The notes beneath the pieces are model-generated. The model ran no database searches, was not told where the DNA came from, and was given only the letters and a program-made list of their open reading frames with translations. Position numbers and translations under genes: made by a program. From Rhodococcus sp. CH91 (GTDB lineage Bacteria; Actinomycetota; Actinomycetes; Mycobacteriales; Mycobacteriaceae), in the NCBI RefSeq assembly GCF_022554085.1, contig NZ_JAKFYR010000005.1:186001-250000 (forward strand): 64,000 bases of DNA, in the 5' to 3' direction. Each line of letters starts with the position of its first letter. Position 1 is the first letter of the stretch. Of this stretch, positions 1 to 10,229 are shown one piece after another.

Positions 1-1789
<1,789 letters not shown>

Positions 1790-1793
<4 letters not shown>

Positions 1794-2899
1794 CGCGTGC
1801 TCCATCCGGGATTGGCGGGCAGGGAGGCGAAACGCTGTGTGTCGCGGCGACTGCGCCACGCGGCGACGACCGGAGCGAGCTCGGCCGGCGCGGACCCGTG
1901 CAGGATCACGCTGTCGGCACCGGCGGCGAACTGGTCGGCGATGCGTGCGGCGCACCGCTCGGCGCTGCCGGTGGCGGAGGTGGCGAGCCACTCGCCGGGA
2001 AGCAGCGACTCCATGTGTTCCAGGACCGGGACGGGAGCGGCGTCGATCGGTCCTGTCTGATCCCGGACCGCGGGGTCGTCCCGGAAACGGCCGAGCACCT
2101 GCGGATCCCACCCGTTGGCGCGGATCAGGACATCGCCGTATCCCTGCAGGTAGGTGGCGAGACGTCCGGTGAGTCTGCGCAAGCGCGCCTCCTCGGGAAG
2201 GGCATCGGTGACGGTCGCGAGTACCGACCAGATGCGCACCGAACAGGGATCACGCCCGGCCTCGTCGGCAGCACGCCGCACCGTCCGCGCGGCGCGCGCG
2301 AGAGTGTCGTCGGTGAAGAAGGTGTGCAGCACGACGCCGTCCGCGAGGCGACCCGCCGTTTCGAGCGTGCGGTCGCCGAGGGCGACCATGAGGATCGGGA
2401 TGGTGTCCGCGCCGTCGGCTGTGCGTCGCAGATAGGGAAACGTCCCGGCCGCCCCGCGGTGGTCGACGACGGCCCCACCGCTCCACATCGTTCGCAACAG
2501 CCCGACGGTGTCCTCGAGCCGCGCGGAGGTCACTCGCTCGAGCCCCATGAGGTCGAACAGCAGGTCGAATCCGCGACCGAGACCGAGGGCGTACCGGCCG
2601 CGGCTCATCCGGTGCAGAGTGGTCGCCATCGTCGCGCTGACGAGGGGATGCCGGGTGTGCGGATTGGTCGCTGCGGTGCCGATCCCGAGGGTGCGGGTCG
2701 TCGCGGCCGCTGCCCCCGCCAGGACGGCCGCGTCCTTGGTGTCGAATCGTTCGGACAGGAAGACCGACCCGAGCCCGATCCGTTCGGCGACGACGAGCTC
2801 GTCGAGCAGCTCCCTCGGATCCTCCGCGTGCCCGGCCAGACCGTAGAACCCGAGTTCCGGGCAGGCCGGACCCGGGACCGGCGTCGCCGGAGCGTTCAC
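1790..2899 (-). CDS. LLM-class F420-dependent oxidoreductase
   Basis: 369 residues with a luciferase-like TIM barrel: an N-terminal LGFYGLAGH strand, the LGIGTAATNPHTRHP segment and LGLGRGFD near the cofactor pocket. In mycobacteria and rhodococci such enzymes usually use F420 and oxidise or reduce alcohols, enones or ketones. The start is taken as the GTG overlapping the upstream TGA (GTGA), which removes an N-terminal extension that would lie inside the preceding gene. It is fifth in the operon starting at 6411. The actual cofactor (F420 or FMN) and substrate are not shown by the sequence. Confidence 0.82.
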
Positions 2900-3264
2900 G
2901 ACCGGTTCGCCACCCGGTGCTTGTGCAGCACGCTGCCGATCGTCGAGTCGAGCTTGGTGCCCAGGGGCCATCCCACGTAGTGACACAGGAACAGCGCGAT
3001 CTCACGCAGTTGCTGTTCGTCGAGTTCCTCGTTGTGCAGAGCAGCACCGATCTGGATCTCCGCGACGTCGGTCAGGCCCTGGGCGGTGAGCGCACCGAGG
3101 AGCAGCAGGCGCCGGTCCCGGATGCTCAATCCCGGCCGCGACCAGATGTCTGCGAACAGATGGTCGGCGGTGACGGCGAAATGGTCACCCGGTCCGTCCT
3201 GCATCTCCCATCCGTACACCTTCGACATCATGTCCAGGCCTCGGCGGCGGGTCTCGTCCGTCAT
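2896..3264 (-). CDS. carboxymuconolactone-decarboxylase-like protein
   Basis: 122 residues, the usual length of the single-domain CMD/AhpD-fold family. It contains RDRRLLLLGALTAQG and the EIQIGAALHNEELDEQQLREI helix region. There is no CxxC pair (a lone Cys sits in LFLCHY), so it resembles true CMD-type or Rv0771-like proteins rather than AhpD peroxidases. It overlaps both neighbours by four bases (ATGA upstream, GTGA downstream), so translation is probably coupled. A decarboxylase or lactonase step on a beta-keto or lactone intermediate is possible but unproven. Confidence 0.82.
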   Translation of the reverse strand: MTDETRRRGLDMMSKVYGWEMQDGPGDHFAVTADHLFADIWSRPGLSIRDRRLLLLGALTAQGLTDVAEIQIGAALHNEELDEQQLREIALFLCHYVGWPLGTKLDSTIGSVLHKHRVANRS

Positions 3265-4169
3265 GCGTGCTCCTTCCGGGAACGGGTCTGCGCGACGTCG
3301 CCGGGGCCCACACCGAGCCCGGGACCGAGATCGGCCAGGGCACGTGTTCCCAGCGGGAGTTCGACTCCCAGCCGGTCGCCGAGCTCGAGTGCGAGCGAGA
3401 GGTCCTTCTCGCCGAGCGCGCGCACGTGGGAGAAGATCGGGAACCACGAATCCTCCGGCGCCAGAGGCGACGTGCTCTCCCGCCACATGATCGCGCCGGC
3501 GCCGCCGGTGATCGCGTCGGTGTGACGGACGACCTTGCCGAGTTCGGTGATGTCGAGGCCGGCGGCTTCGGCGAGTCGCTGGGCTTCCGTCGCCGCGGTG
3601 AACGAGACGAAGTGCAGCAGGTTGCGCGCGAGCTTCATCCGGGTTCCCGACCCGACGGGACCCGCGTGCACGACGAGGGATGCGAAGTGGCCGAAGGGCT
3701 CGCGAATCTTCGCGAAGGCATCGTCGCTCGCCCCGACCATCACAGCGAGGGTGCCGTTCTTCGCACCCGGTGCCCCACCGCTGACGGGTGCGTCGACGAG
3801 ATCGACGTTCCGGCTCGCGCACAGTTCCGCGAGTTCGACCGCGGTGGTGTCGGAGATCGTCGAGTGGATCGCCACCACAGTGCCCGGACGGGCGGTGGAG
3901 AGCAAGCCGTCCCGTCCGGTCACCACCTCGCGCACCTGCGCATCGTCGAGGACGGTGACGGAGACGATGCCGCATTCGGCGGCCAGTTCGGCCGGCGAGG
4001 CCGCCGAGGAGGCACCGGCCTCCACGAGGGGCGCCACCGCCTCGGGCCGTGTGTCGAGCACGGTCAGGCCGCCGGGTCGCCCGAGCAGTCGTTGTGCCAT
4101 GGGAGCGCCCATGTTGCCGAGTCCGATACAGCCGACCCGGACGGCTGTGGTGTCGGGGGAGTCGGTCAC
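3261..4169 (-). CDS. 3-hydroxyisobutyrate-dehydrogenase-like NAD(P)-dependent oxidoreductase
   Basis: 302 residues of the beta-hydroxyacid dehydrogenase family. The Rossmann motif GLGNMG is at about residues 16-21, the substrate-binding DAPVSGGAPGAKNGTL lies mid-protein, and a GTRMKLARN helix supplies the family's catalytic lysine. The family oxidises 3-hydroxy acids to semialdehydes or reduces glyoxylate-type aldehydes. Start is the GTG overlapping the upstream SDR stop (GTGA). It lies third in the operon between an SDR and the CMD-like gene, the same order I recall for Rv0769-Rv0771 in M. tuberculosis. Substrate unknown. Confidence 0.85.
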   Translation of the reverse strand: MTDSPDTTAVRVGCIGLGNMGAPMAQRLLGRPGGLTVLDTRPEAVAPLVEAGASSAASPAELAAECGIVSVTVLDDAQVREVVTGRDGLLSTARPGTVVAIHSTISDTTAVELAELCASRNVDLVDAPVSGGAPGAKNGTLAVMVGASDDAFAKIREPFGHFASLVVHAGPVGSGTRMKLARNLLHFVSFTAATEAQRLAEAAGLDITELGKVVRHTDAITGGAGAIMWRESTSPLAPEDSWFPIFSHVRALGEKDLSLALELGDRLGVELPLGTRALADLGPGLGVGPGDVAQTRSRKEHA

Positions 4170-4915
4170 GAGCGGATCACCTGCCCGCCGTCGACGTTGA
4201 AGATCTGCCCGGTCACCCAGGATGCCTCGTCGGAGAGCAGGAACAGGCACATGCCGACGAGATCGCCGGGGGTGCCCATCCGCTTGAGCGGCAGCTGTTT
4301 CACCATGTCGGCGACCATGTTCGCCGGGGTGGTCGTGCGGGTCGCCTCGGTGTCGATCGGACCGGGTGCGATCGCGTTGATGCGGATGTTCGACCCGCCG
4401 AGTTCGACGGCGAGCTGCTGGGTGAGGCCGTTGATGCCGACCTTCGCGAGACCGTAGAAACCCGAGTACAGCCAGGCGGCCGTCGACGACTGGTTGACGA
4501 TCGACCCGCCCTTCTGTGTCATGTGCGGCCACACGGCGCGTGTGACGTTCAGGGCGCCGTCGAGATTGACGCTCATGAACTTCTTGTAGTAGTCCCACGG
4601 AACCGTCAGCAGCAGGTCGAGTTTCATGCCGCCGTAGATGGCGGCGTTGTTGACCACGTGGTCGATGCCGCCGTAGATCTCCACCGCGGAGTTCGCCAGC
4701 GCCTCGGCGGACGCGGGGTCGGCGACGTCGACCGGCACGAAGGTGGCGGTCCCGTGGTCGGCGACGATCTGCTTGGCGACCTGTTCGCCTCGTTCGGCGT
4801 CGATGTCGGCGACCACCACGTTCGCTCCCTCGGCGGCGAGCGCCCGGGCGTACGCCTCGCCGATTCCCTGGGCCGCGCCGGTGACGACCGCCGTGCGTTC
4901 TGTGAAACGTGCCAT
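4166..4915 (-). CDS. short-chain dehydrogenase/reductase (Rv0769-like)
   Basis: 249 residues, a classical SDR. It has the nucleotide motif TGAAQGIG at 12-19, the NNA motif at 89-91 and the catalytic triad Ser143, Tyr154, Lys158 (YGLAK). An AAAGGA sequence lies about eight bases upstream of the ATG. It is 26 bp downstream of the aldehyde dehydrogenase gene and overlaps the next gene by four bases. Together these suggest sequential oxidation of an alcohol to aldehyde to acid by one operon. Direction and substrate are inferred only from context. Confidence 0.87.
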   Translation of the reverse strand: MARFTERTAVVTGAAQGIGEAYARALAAEGANVVVADIDAERGEQVAKQIVADHGTATFVPVDVADPASAEALANSAVEIYGGIDHVVNNAAIYGGMKLDLLLTVPWDYYKKFMSVNLDGALNVTRAVWPHMTQKGGSIVNQSSTAAWLYSGFYGLAKVGINGLTQQLAVELGGSNIRINAIAPGPIDTEATRTTTPANMVADMVKQLPLKRMGTPGDLVGMCLFLLSDEASWVTGQIFNVDGGQVIRS

Positions 4916-4941
4916 CCTGTAAGTCCTTTCGAAAGGGTAGG

Positions 4942-6411
4942 TCAGACGGCGGGTTCGGCGACGAGTTTCGTCTCCAGATATTCCTCGAAACCGGCCACGC
5001 CCATCTCGCGGCCGATCCCGGACTGCTTGTATCCGCCGAAGGGCGCGTCGGCGGCGTACCAGATTCCGCCGTTCACCCCGAGCGTTCCGGTCCGCACCCC
5101 GGCGACCACCCGCGCGATGCGATCGGGGTCCGTGCCGTACACCGCGCCCGACAGGCCGTAGGGGGAATCGTTGGCGATGCGGACGGCATCGTCGTCCCCG
5201 TCGTGGGGCAGGATCACCAGCACAGGCCCGAAGATCTCCTCCCGGGCGGCGCGGGCCGAATTGTCGAGTCCCGAGACGAGTGTGGGTTCGACGAAGAATC
5301 CGCGATCGTGTTCGGCCGGCCGGCCACCGCCGGTGACGATGGTCCCGCCCTCCTCGACGGCGAGGCGTATGTAGCCCTCGACGCGTTGCCGCTGACGTTC
5401 GGAGACGAGCGGACCGCACACGGTGCCGGGATCACGGGGATCGCCGGGCCGGATACCGCTCATCGCTTTCGCTGTCAGTGCGACCGCCTCGTCGTAACGC
5501 TCGCGAGGGACGACGAGGCGGGTGGTGATCGCGCATCCCTGCCCGGCGTGGGTGCAGACGGTGAAGGCGGCCATCGAACAGGCACCGCGGAGGTCGGCGT
5601 CGTCGAGGACGAGGAAGGCGGACTTGCCACCGAGTTCGAGGAAGACCTTCTTGAGGGTCTCCGATGCCGCACGCATCACGGCACGGCCGGTGGCCGTGGA
5701 TCCGGTGAACGAGATCAGATCCACCCGGGGATCCTCGGTGAGTTGCGCTCCGAGGCCGTGATCGGTGGAGGTGACGATGTTGAGAACCCCTGGCGGAAGG
5801 TCGGTGTTCTCGGCGGCGATGCGCCCGACCAGGGCTGCGCACCAGGGGGTGTCGGGGGCCGGTTTGAGGACGACCGTGTTCCCGGCGGCGAGGGCGGGCC
5901 CGATCTTCGCGAAGTTGATCTGGTGGGGGAAGTTCCACGGGGTGATCGCGCCGACGACCCCGACCGGTTCTCGCAGCAGATAGCGGTGGGTGGGAATGCC
6001 CATGGGTGCGGCGTTGCCGAGATCCTGTTTCCACGCGTAGTTCTCGGCGAGATCGGCGAAGTACAGCAGGTCGTCGACGGGGCCTTCGAGATGTGCTGCG
6101 CTGGTGAGGAATCGAGGAGCGCCGACCTCGGCGATGGTGAGCTCGCGGAGTTCCTCGATGTGTTCGCGGAGCGCATCGCGCAGTTGTCTCAGGCAGTGCG
6201 CCCGGAAGGCGGGATCGCGTGACCAGCCGGTCTCGTCGAATGCACGGCGAGCGGCGGAGATCGCGGCGTCCATGTCGGCCGCGGTCGCTTCGGCGGCGTA
6301 CCCGAGCAGTTCCTCGTTGCTCGGGTCGGTGATCGCGAAGGTGCCCCCGCTGCCGGGTAGGAGTTTTCCGTCGATCAGGAGGGTGGAGCTGTCGGTGGGG
6401 CGAAGCGTCAT
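4942..6411 (-). CDS. NAD(P)-dependent aldehyde dehydrogenase (AldA-like)
   Basis: 489 residues, full length for the ALDH superfamily. Catalytic Cys293 lies in GQGCA, general base Glu259 in LELGGKS, and cofactor/oxyanion residues Asn160 (TPWNF) and Lys183 (LKPAP) are present. It would oxidise an aldehyde to its acid. It is the promoter-proximal gene of the minus-strand operon ending with the kinase or methyltransferase. Its 5' region holds a 20-bp inverted repeat (6427-6446) almost identical to one at the TetR gene at 10230, so it is probably controlled by that repressor. Confidence 0.93.
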   Translation of the reverse strand: MTLRPTDSSTLLIDGKLLPGSGGTFAITDPSNEELLGYAAEATAADMDAAISAARRAFDETGWSRDPAFRAHCLRQLRDALREHIEELRELTIAEVGAPRFLTSAAHLEGPVDDLLYFADLAENYAWKQDLGNAAPMGIPTHRYLLREPVGVVGAITPWNFPHQINFAKIGPALAAGNTVVLKPAPDTPWCAALVGRIAAENTDLPPGVLNIVTSTDHGLGAQLTEDPRVDLISFTGSTATGRAVMRAASETLKKVFLELGGKSAFLVLDDADLRGACSMAAFTVCTHAGQGCAITTRLVVPRERYDEAVALTAKAMSGIRPGDPRDPGTVCGPLVSERQRQRVEGYIRLAVEEGGTIVTGGGRPAEHDRGFFVEPTLVSGLDNSARAAREEIFGPVLVILPHDGDDDAVRIANDSPYGLSGAVYGTDPDRIARVVAGVRTGTLGVNGGIWYAADAPFGGYKQSGIGREMGVAGFEEYLETKLVAEPAV

Positions 6412-6426
6412 GAGACCTTCCCTCTG

Positions 6427-6446
6427 TTCTGGACAGGTGTCTGGAC
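6427..6446. promoter_or_regulatory. operator copy 1 of the 20-bp TetR-type inverted repeat
   Basis: Read on the minus strand the site is GTCCAGACACCTGTCCAGAA, two 9-bp half sites around two bases. It differs by one central base from the site at 10232-10251. It lies between the divergent aldehyde dehydrogenase (start 6411) and SDR (start 6494), so one bound protein could control both. A -10-like TATAGT hexamer follows at 6447-6452. Likely ligand: the TetR encoded at 10230 (inference). Confidence 0.72.
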
Positions 6447-6493
6447 TATAGTTCGGTCACTCGAGGCAGCGCAATGGGTGAACGGGGAACCTT

Positions 6494-7375
6494 ATGGCCG
6501 AGAACAATTCGACGGCGCTCGCGGATCGGACGGTGGTCGTGACCGGGTCCAGTCGCGGGATCGGGCGGGCGGTGGCACAGGCACTCGTGGACGAGGGCGC
6601 ATGCGTGGTGGTCAACGGCCGCGACCCGGCGGCCGTCGAGGAGACCGTCGCCGAGCTGACCGCGGCCGGTGGCCGGGTGGCCGGCGTGCCGGGCTCGGCG
6701 GCCGCGTCCGGTATCGCCGAGGCGCTCCTCGCCACCGCCCTGCGGGAGTTCGGTTCGGCCGACGCCTTGATCAACTGTGCAGGTACGGCGGAACCACCCG
6801 GTTCGTCGATACTCACCGTCACCGACCGGCAGTGGAGCGATCTGATCGATGCGCACCTGACGGGCACCTTCCGCACGTGCCGGGTGTTCGCTCCACACTT
6901 CGTCGGACAGGGGAGAGGAGCGATCGTCAACACCGGATCCTTCGCCTTTCTCGGCGACTTCGGCGGTACCGGCTATCCCGCAGGCAAGGGAGCGGTCAAC
7001 AGCTTGACCATGGCGATCGCAGCGGAGCTGAGAGAGCACGGAGTCCGGGCGAATGTGGTGTGTCCCGGAGCCCGGACCCGGTTGTCGACCGGTGACGACT
7101 ACGAACAGCACATCGCGCGCTTGCACGAACGTGGCCTGCTCGACGACCTCACCTACGAGGGATCACGTCATCCTGCACCGCCCGGTTACGTCGCGCGCCT
7201 GTACGCCTTCCTCGTGAGCGACCTCGCGAAGACCACCGGCCGGATCTATGCCGGCTCGGGGTGCTTCGTCGGGCGATTCGACAAGCCGGCGCCCGCCCTT
7301 CTGGCGTGGCGCGACCACGAGACCGAGCCACCCTGGACCCTGGAGGAACTCGCGGAGCTGTTCCCGCAGGACTAG
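6494..7375 (+). CDS. short-chain dehydrogenase/reductase
   Basis: 293 residues. TGSSRGIG near the N terminus binds NAD(P), and the catalytic SF...YPAGK arrangement (Tyr and Lys four apart) is intact. The C-terminal 60 residues (after GRIYAGSGCFVG) form a longer tail than in classical SDRs, ending in LEELAELFPQD, as in MFE-type hydroxyacyl dehydrogenase-like SDRs. It is divergent from the aldehyde dehydrogenase and shares the 6427-6446 operator region. It is convergent with the MpaB-like gene 15 bp away. Substrate unknown. Confidence 0.85.
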   Translation: MAENNSTALADRTVVVTGSSRGIGRAVAQALVDEGACVVVNGRDPAAVEETVAELTAAGGRVAGVPGSAAASGIAEALLATALREFGSADALINCAGTAEPPGSSILTVTDRQWSDLIDAHLTGTFRTCRVFAPHFVGQGRGAIVNTGSFAFLGDFGGTGYPAGKGAVNSLTMAIAAELREHGVRANVVCPGARTRLSTGDDYEQHIARLHERGLLDDLTYEGSRHPAPPGYVARLYAFLVSDLAKTTGRIYAGSGCFVGRFDKPAPALLAWRDHETEPPWTLEELAELFPQD

Positions 7376-7399
7376 AAGACGCCCCGAGGACTAGAAGAC
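7368..7399. repeat. 13-bp direct repeat carrying the stop codons of two convergent genes
   Basis: AGGACTAGAAGAC occurs at 7368-7380 and again at 7387-7399. The CTAG in the first copy gives the TAG stop of the plus-strand SDR. The CTAG in the second gives the TAG stop of the minus-strand MpaB-like gene. This suggests a small tandem duplication at the gene junction. No hairpin terminator is visible here. Confidence 0.6.
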
Positions 7400-8221
7400 A
7401 CGCAGTCCGAGGCGCCGCCGCATCCGCATCTCCACGAGATAGGTCTTCCACAGCAGCGGCCACACGCCGGGAGTCAGCCGGTGGATCCGGCGGACCGTCA
7501 CGAGATAACGATCGAAGCGACGCTGGTCGTCGGCGGTCCACTCGTAGTGCATCACGTCGCGGAATTCGGGTGGGAGTGCACCGCGGGTGACGAGTTCGAA
7601 GGGCGCGCCGAGCACGCGGTGGATCGCGCGGCCGAACACGCCGAGCCGGACCTCGAGAAAACTCAGATTGCAGAGTTCGGTGAGATAGTCGCGTACGCGT
7701 TCGTTCATGGAGATCTCCGCGACGCCCGCCTTCCAGAGTTCGTCGTACTCCTCGCGGGTCGTCGGCCACGATTCCGGGCGCACGTCGAGCGTGGTGCCCA
7801 GTCTCGCGCCGTCGCGCAGGATACGGCGGTACTCGTCCTCGGTGAGGGGGCCGTAGAGGAATTCGTGCTGGTCGATGAAGTACTTGAGCAGGCACACCGC
7901 GACCCAGCGCTGCAGTGCCGGCGAGTTGGCGCTGTAGCGCACCTGCTCTCCGGGGGCCGACACGACGCGGGCGTGGATCTGCCGGACGGATTCGCGCACG
8001 AAGTCGCGATCGTCGTCGGTACCGAAGACGGCCACGGCGAGATAGGTGCCGGTGGTGCGAGCACGCTTGACCGGGTGCAGATCGGCGCGCCCGGAATCGA
8101 CCGTGCTGTCGACCACCCCTTGCCCGACGCCGGGGACGGCGAGCTGCATGATCACGTTCGCGGCGTTGATCGTTCCGCCGAGCGGCGAGACGAGATCGCC
8201 GAGAGTGTCGATCGTCCGCAT
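7391..8221 (-). CDS. MpaB/DUF2236-family oxygenase-like protein
   Basis: 276 residues with the DUF2236 (ER-bound oxygenase MpaB / rubber oxygenase superfamily) pattern: an AVFGTDDDRDFVRESVRQIHARV segment read in parts, VRYSANSPALQRWVAVCLLKY with a conserved Trp, and a basic C-terminal helix bundle. Bacterial members are heme or putative heme proteins, and Lcp at the right end of this window is a distant relative. There is no signal peptide, so it should be cytosolic. It sits 46 bp downstream of, and on the same strand as, a TetR gene. Substrate unknown; the superfamily call is fairly secure. Confidence 0.78.
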   Translation of the reverse strand: MRTIDTLGDLVSPLGGTINAANVIMQLAVPGVGQGVVDSTVDSGRADLHPVKRARTTGTYLAVAVFGTDDDRDFVRESVRQIHARVVSAPGEQVRYSANSPALQRWVAVCLLKYFIDQHEFLYGPLTEDEYRRILRDGARLGTTLDVRPESWPTTREEYDELWKAGVAEISMNERVRDYLTELCNLSFLEVRLGVFGRAIHRVLGAPFELVTRGALPPEFRDVMHYEWTADDQRRFDRYLVTVRRIHRLTPGVWPLLWKTYLVEMRMRRRLGLRVF

Positions 8222-8267
8222 GACCCCTCCATCTGATGACGGACGTACTCAGTTGATGGATCTCACT

Positions 8268-8864
8268 CTAGCGTGTCTTCGAGGGATCGAGGGCCACGCC
8301 GGCCAGAACGCCGCGCACGACGGTCTCGTAGATGTGGTCGAGGTCGAGTTCGTCGCCCAGGAATCCGTTGCCGGCGAGGACTGCGAAACCGTGAAGAGCG
8401 GCGAACATGCCGATCGCGGCCTCCAGCGTCTGCTCCTCGGGCACGCCGCAGGAGGCGAGCATCGTCCGCAGGGCGACGTTGGCGTCGAGTGCGGCCGCGA
8501 GAAGCCCGTCGCGGTCCACCGGTGCGGTGGTCAGTGCGCCGTAGCGGCGGGGGTGTTCGATCGCCCAGGCGTGGTGGGCGTCGATCAGGGCGCGTAGCCC
8601 GTCGACGCCGCTGCGGCCCATGGCGACCTCGCGCAGGCGTGATCCGAGATCGGACATCGCACGGATCTGCACGGCGGCCCGCACGTCGTCCAGATTGCGG
8701 ACGTGGTTGTACAGGGACGCCGTGACGATTCCCAGTCGCGACGACAGGGTGCTCATCGTGAGCCGGTCCCATCCGAGCTCGTCCACGATCCCGACCGCGG
8801 CCGAGACGACCTTGTCGCGGGTCAGGGTGCGCCGCTTCACGGGCCGGGAATTGTCGCCTGCCAT
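8268..8864 (-). CDS. TetR/AcrR-family transcriptional regulator
   Basis: 198 residues. The N-terminal TetR DNA-binding domain has LTRDKVVSAAVGIVDE followed by the helix-turn-helix LSSRLGIVTASLYNHV. The C-terminal half is a TetR_C-type ligand domain. It is divergent from the P450 at 8953 and upstream of the MpaB-like gene, so it probably controls both. Repeated AAACGAAG elements in the 88-bp divergent spacer are candidate operators. The inducer cannot be predicted. Confidence 0.88.
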   Translation of the reverse strand: MAGDNSRPVKRRTLTRDKVVSAAVGIVDELGWDRLTMSTLSSRLGIVTASLYNHVRNLDDVRAAVQIRAMSDLGSRLREVAMGRSGVDGLRALIDAHHAWAIEHPRRYGALTTAPVDRDGLLAAALDANVALRTMLASCGVPEEQTLEAAIGMFAALHGFAVLAGNGFLGDELDLDHIYETVVRGVLAGVALDPSKTR

Positions 8865-8891
8865 GAAATCAGTCTAAGGGTCTTCCATTCG

Positions 8892-8929
8892 AAACGAAGA
8901 GCAGTAGTTTGTAAACGAAGTCTATTCGT
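8892..8929. promoter_or_regulatory. candidate operator: AAACGAAG repeats and ACGAA-N5-TTCGT
   Basis: AAACGAAG occurs at 8892-8899 and 8913-8920, 21 bp apart or two helical turns. The second copy also forms an inverted repeat ACGAA (8915-8919) with TTCGT (8925-8929). They occupy the spacer between the divergent TetR and P450 genes. The AT-rich stretch stands out in an otherwise GC-rich context. Binding by the adjacent TetR is inference. Confidence 0.5.
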
Positions 8930-8952
8930 AAATTCGCGACGAGGGCGGCTCC

Positions 8953-10179
8953 ATGACCACTTCCCGCACCGATCTCAAGGATCCCGATCTCTACACCACC
9001 GGGGTTCCGCACGACTACTTCTCCGAACTCCGGCGCACGTGTCCGGTCCACCGGCAACCCGAAGCCGCGGGCGCGGGCTTCTGGGCGGTCACCCGCCACG
9101 CCGACGTCATCGCGGTCTCGCGAGACAGCGCCACCTTCTCGTCGGCGCTCGGCACCACCCAGATCGACGATTTCGACGAGGAAACCCGGCTCAAACAGGC
9201 GTCGATGCTGCTCAATCTCGACCCGCCCGACCACACCCGGTTGCGGCAGCTCGTCAGTCGCGGGTTCACGCCCCGCATGGTGAAGACGCTCGAGGAGCGC
9301 ATCAGGCGGACCTGCGAGCGCACCGTGGGGGACGCGATCGAGGCGGCGCGCGACGGTGCGGTGATCGATTTCGTCCCGGTGGTCTCGGCACCGCTGCCAC
9401 TCGAGGTGATCGCGGCACTGCTCGGTGCTCCGGCCGAGGACGTGGGGAAGCTGTACGACTGGTCGAACCGCATGATCGGCTGGGACGACCCCGAATACGG
9501 CACCACCCAGCAGGACGGTGAGCTCGCGGCCGCCGAGATCTTCCTGTACGCCAACGAGATCGCCGCGCAGCGTCGTGCCGAACCACGCGACGACATCGTC
9601 TCGAGACTCGTGTGTCCCGACGAGAACGGCGACACGCTCACCGAGATGGAATTCGACATGTTCTTCATCCTGCTCGTGATCGCCGGCAACGAGACGACGC
9701 GTAACGCCATCTCGGGTGGCATGCAGGCCTTCGTCGATCATCCCGAGCAGTGGCGTCGGCTGCAGGACGATCCCGGTCTCGTCGACAGTGCGGTGGAGGA
9801 GATCCTGCGCTGGGTCAGCCCCGTGCTCGGTTTCCGTCGCACGCCGACGTGCCCGGTGTCGATCGGCGACCAGCAGGTCGAGCGCGGCGACAAGGTGATC
9901 GTCTACTACCCGAGCGCGAACCGCGACGAGGAGGTCTTCGACGACCCGCAGGTATTCGACATCGGGCGGGAACACAATCCGCATGTGGCCTTCGGGGGGA
10001 CGGGCGTGCACTTCTGTCTCGGTGCACATCTGGCGCGCCTCGAGTTGCGCATCATGTTCGAGACGCTCGCCGCTCGCATCGACCGGGTCGAACTCGCGGG
10101 CGAGCCGCGGCGGCTGCGATCGAACTTCATCAACGGCATCAAGTCCATGCCGGTCCGTATCCACCCGCGACAGACGTGA
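8953..10179 (+). CDS. cytochrome P450 (CYP125/142/124-like group)
   Basis: 408 residues. The I-helix oxygen-activation motif AGNETT is at 244-249, the ExxR pair is in VEEILRW...FRR, and the heme-binding loop FGGTGVHFCLG has the iron-ligand Cys355. The C-terminal SNFINGIKSMPV resembles actinobacterial steroid or alkyl-chain hydroxylases. It is a soluble class I bacterial P450 needing a ferredoxin; the nearest is the 3Fe-4S ferredoxin at 14173. Divergent from its likely TetR regulator. Subfamily and substrate are inferred from general resemblance only. Confidence 0.9.
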   Translation: MTTSRTDLKDPDLYTTGVPHDYFSELRRTCPVHRQPEAAGAGFWAVTRHADVIAVSRDSATFSSALGTTQIDDFDEETRLKQASMLLNLDPPDHTRLRQLVSRGFTPRMVKTLEERIRRTCERTVGDAIEAARDGAVIDFVPVVSAPLPLEVIAALLGAPAEDVGKLYDWSNRMIGWDDPEYGTTQQDGELAAAEIFLYANEIAAQRRAEPRDDIVSRLVCPDENGDTLTEMEFDMFFILLVIAGNETTRNAISGGMQAFVDHPEQWRRLQDDPGLVDSAVEEILRWVSPVLGFRRTPTCPVSIGDQQVERGDKVIVYYPSANRDEEVFDDPQVFDIGREHNPHVAFGGTGVHFCLGAHLARLELRIMFETLAARIDRVELAGEPRRLRSNFINGIKSMPVRIHPRQT

Positions 10180-10229
10180 ATTCACCCCGCGGTCGTGGTG
10201 GGCATTGCCGGTCCCGATCAACCGTAGTA

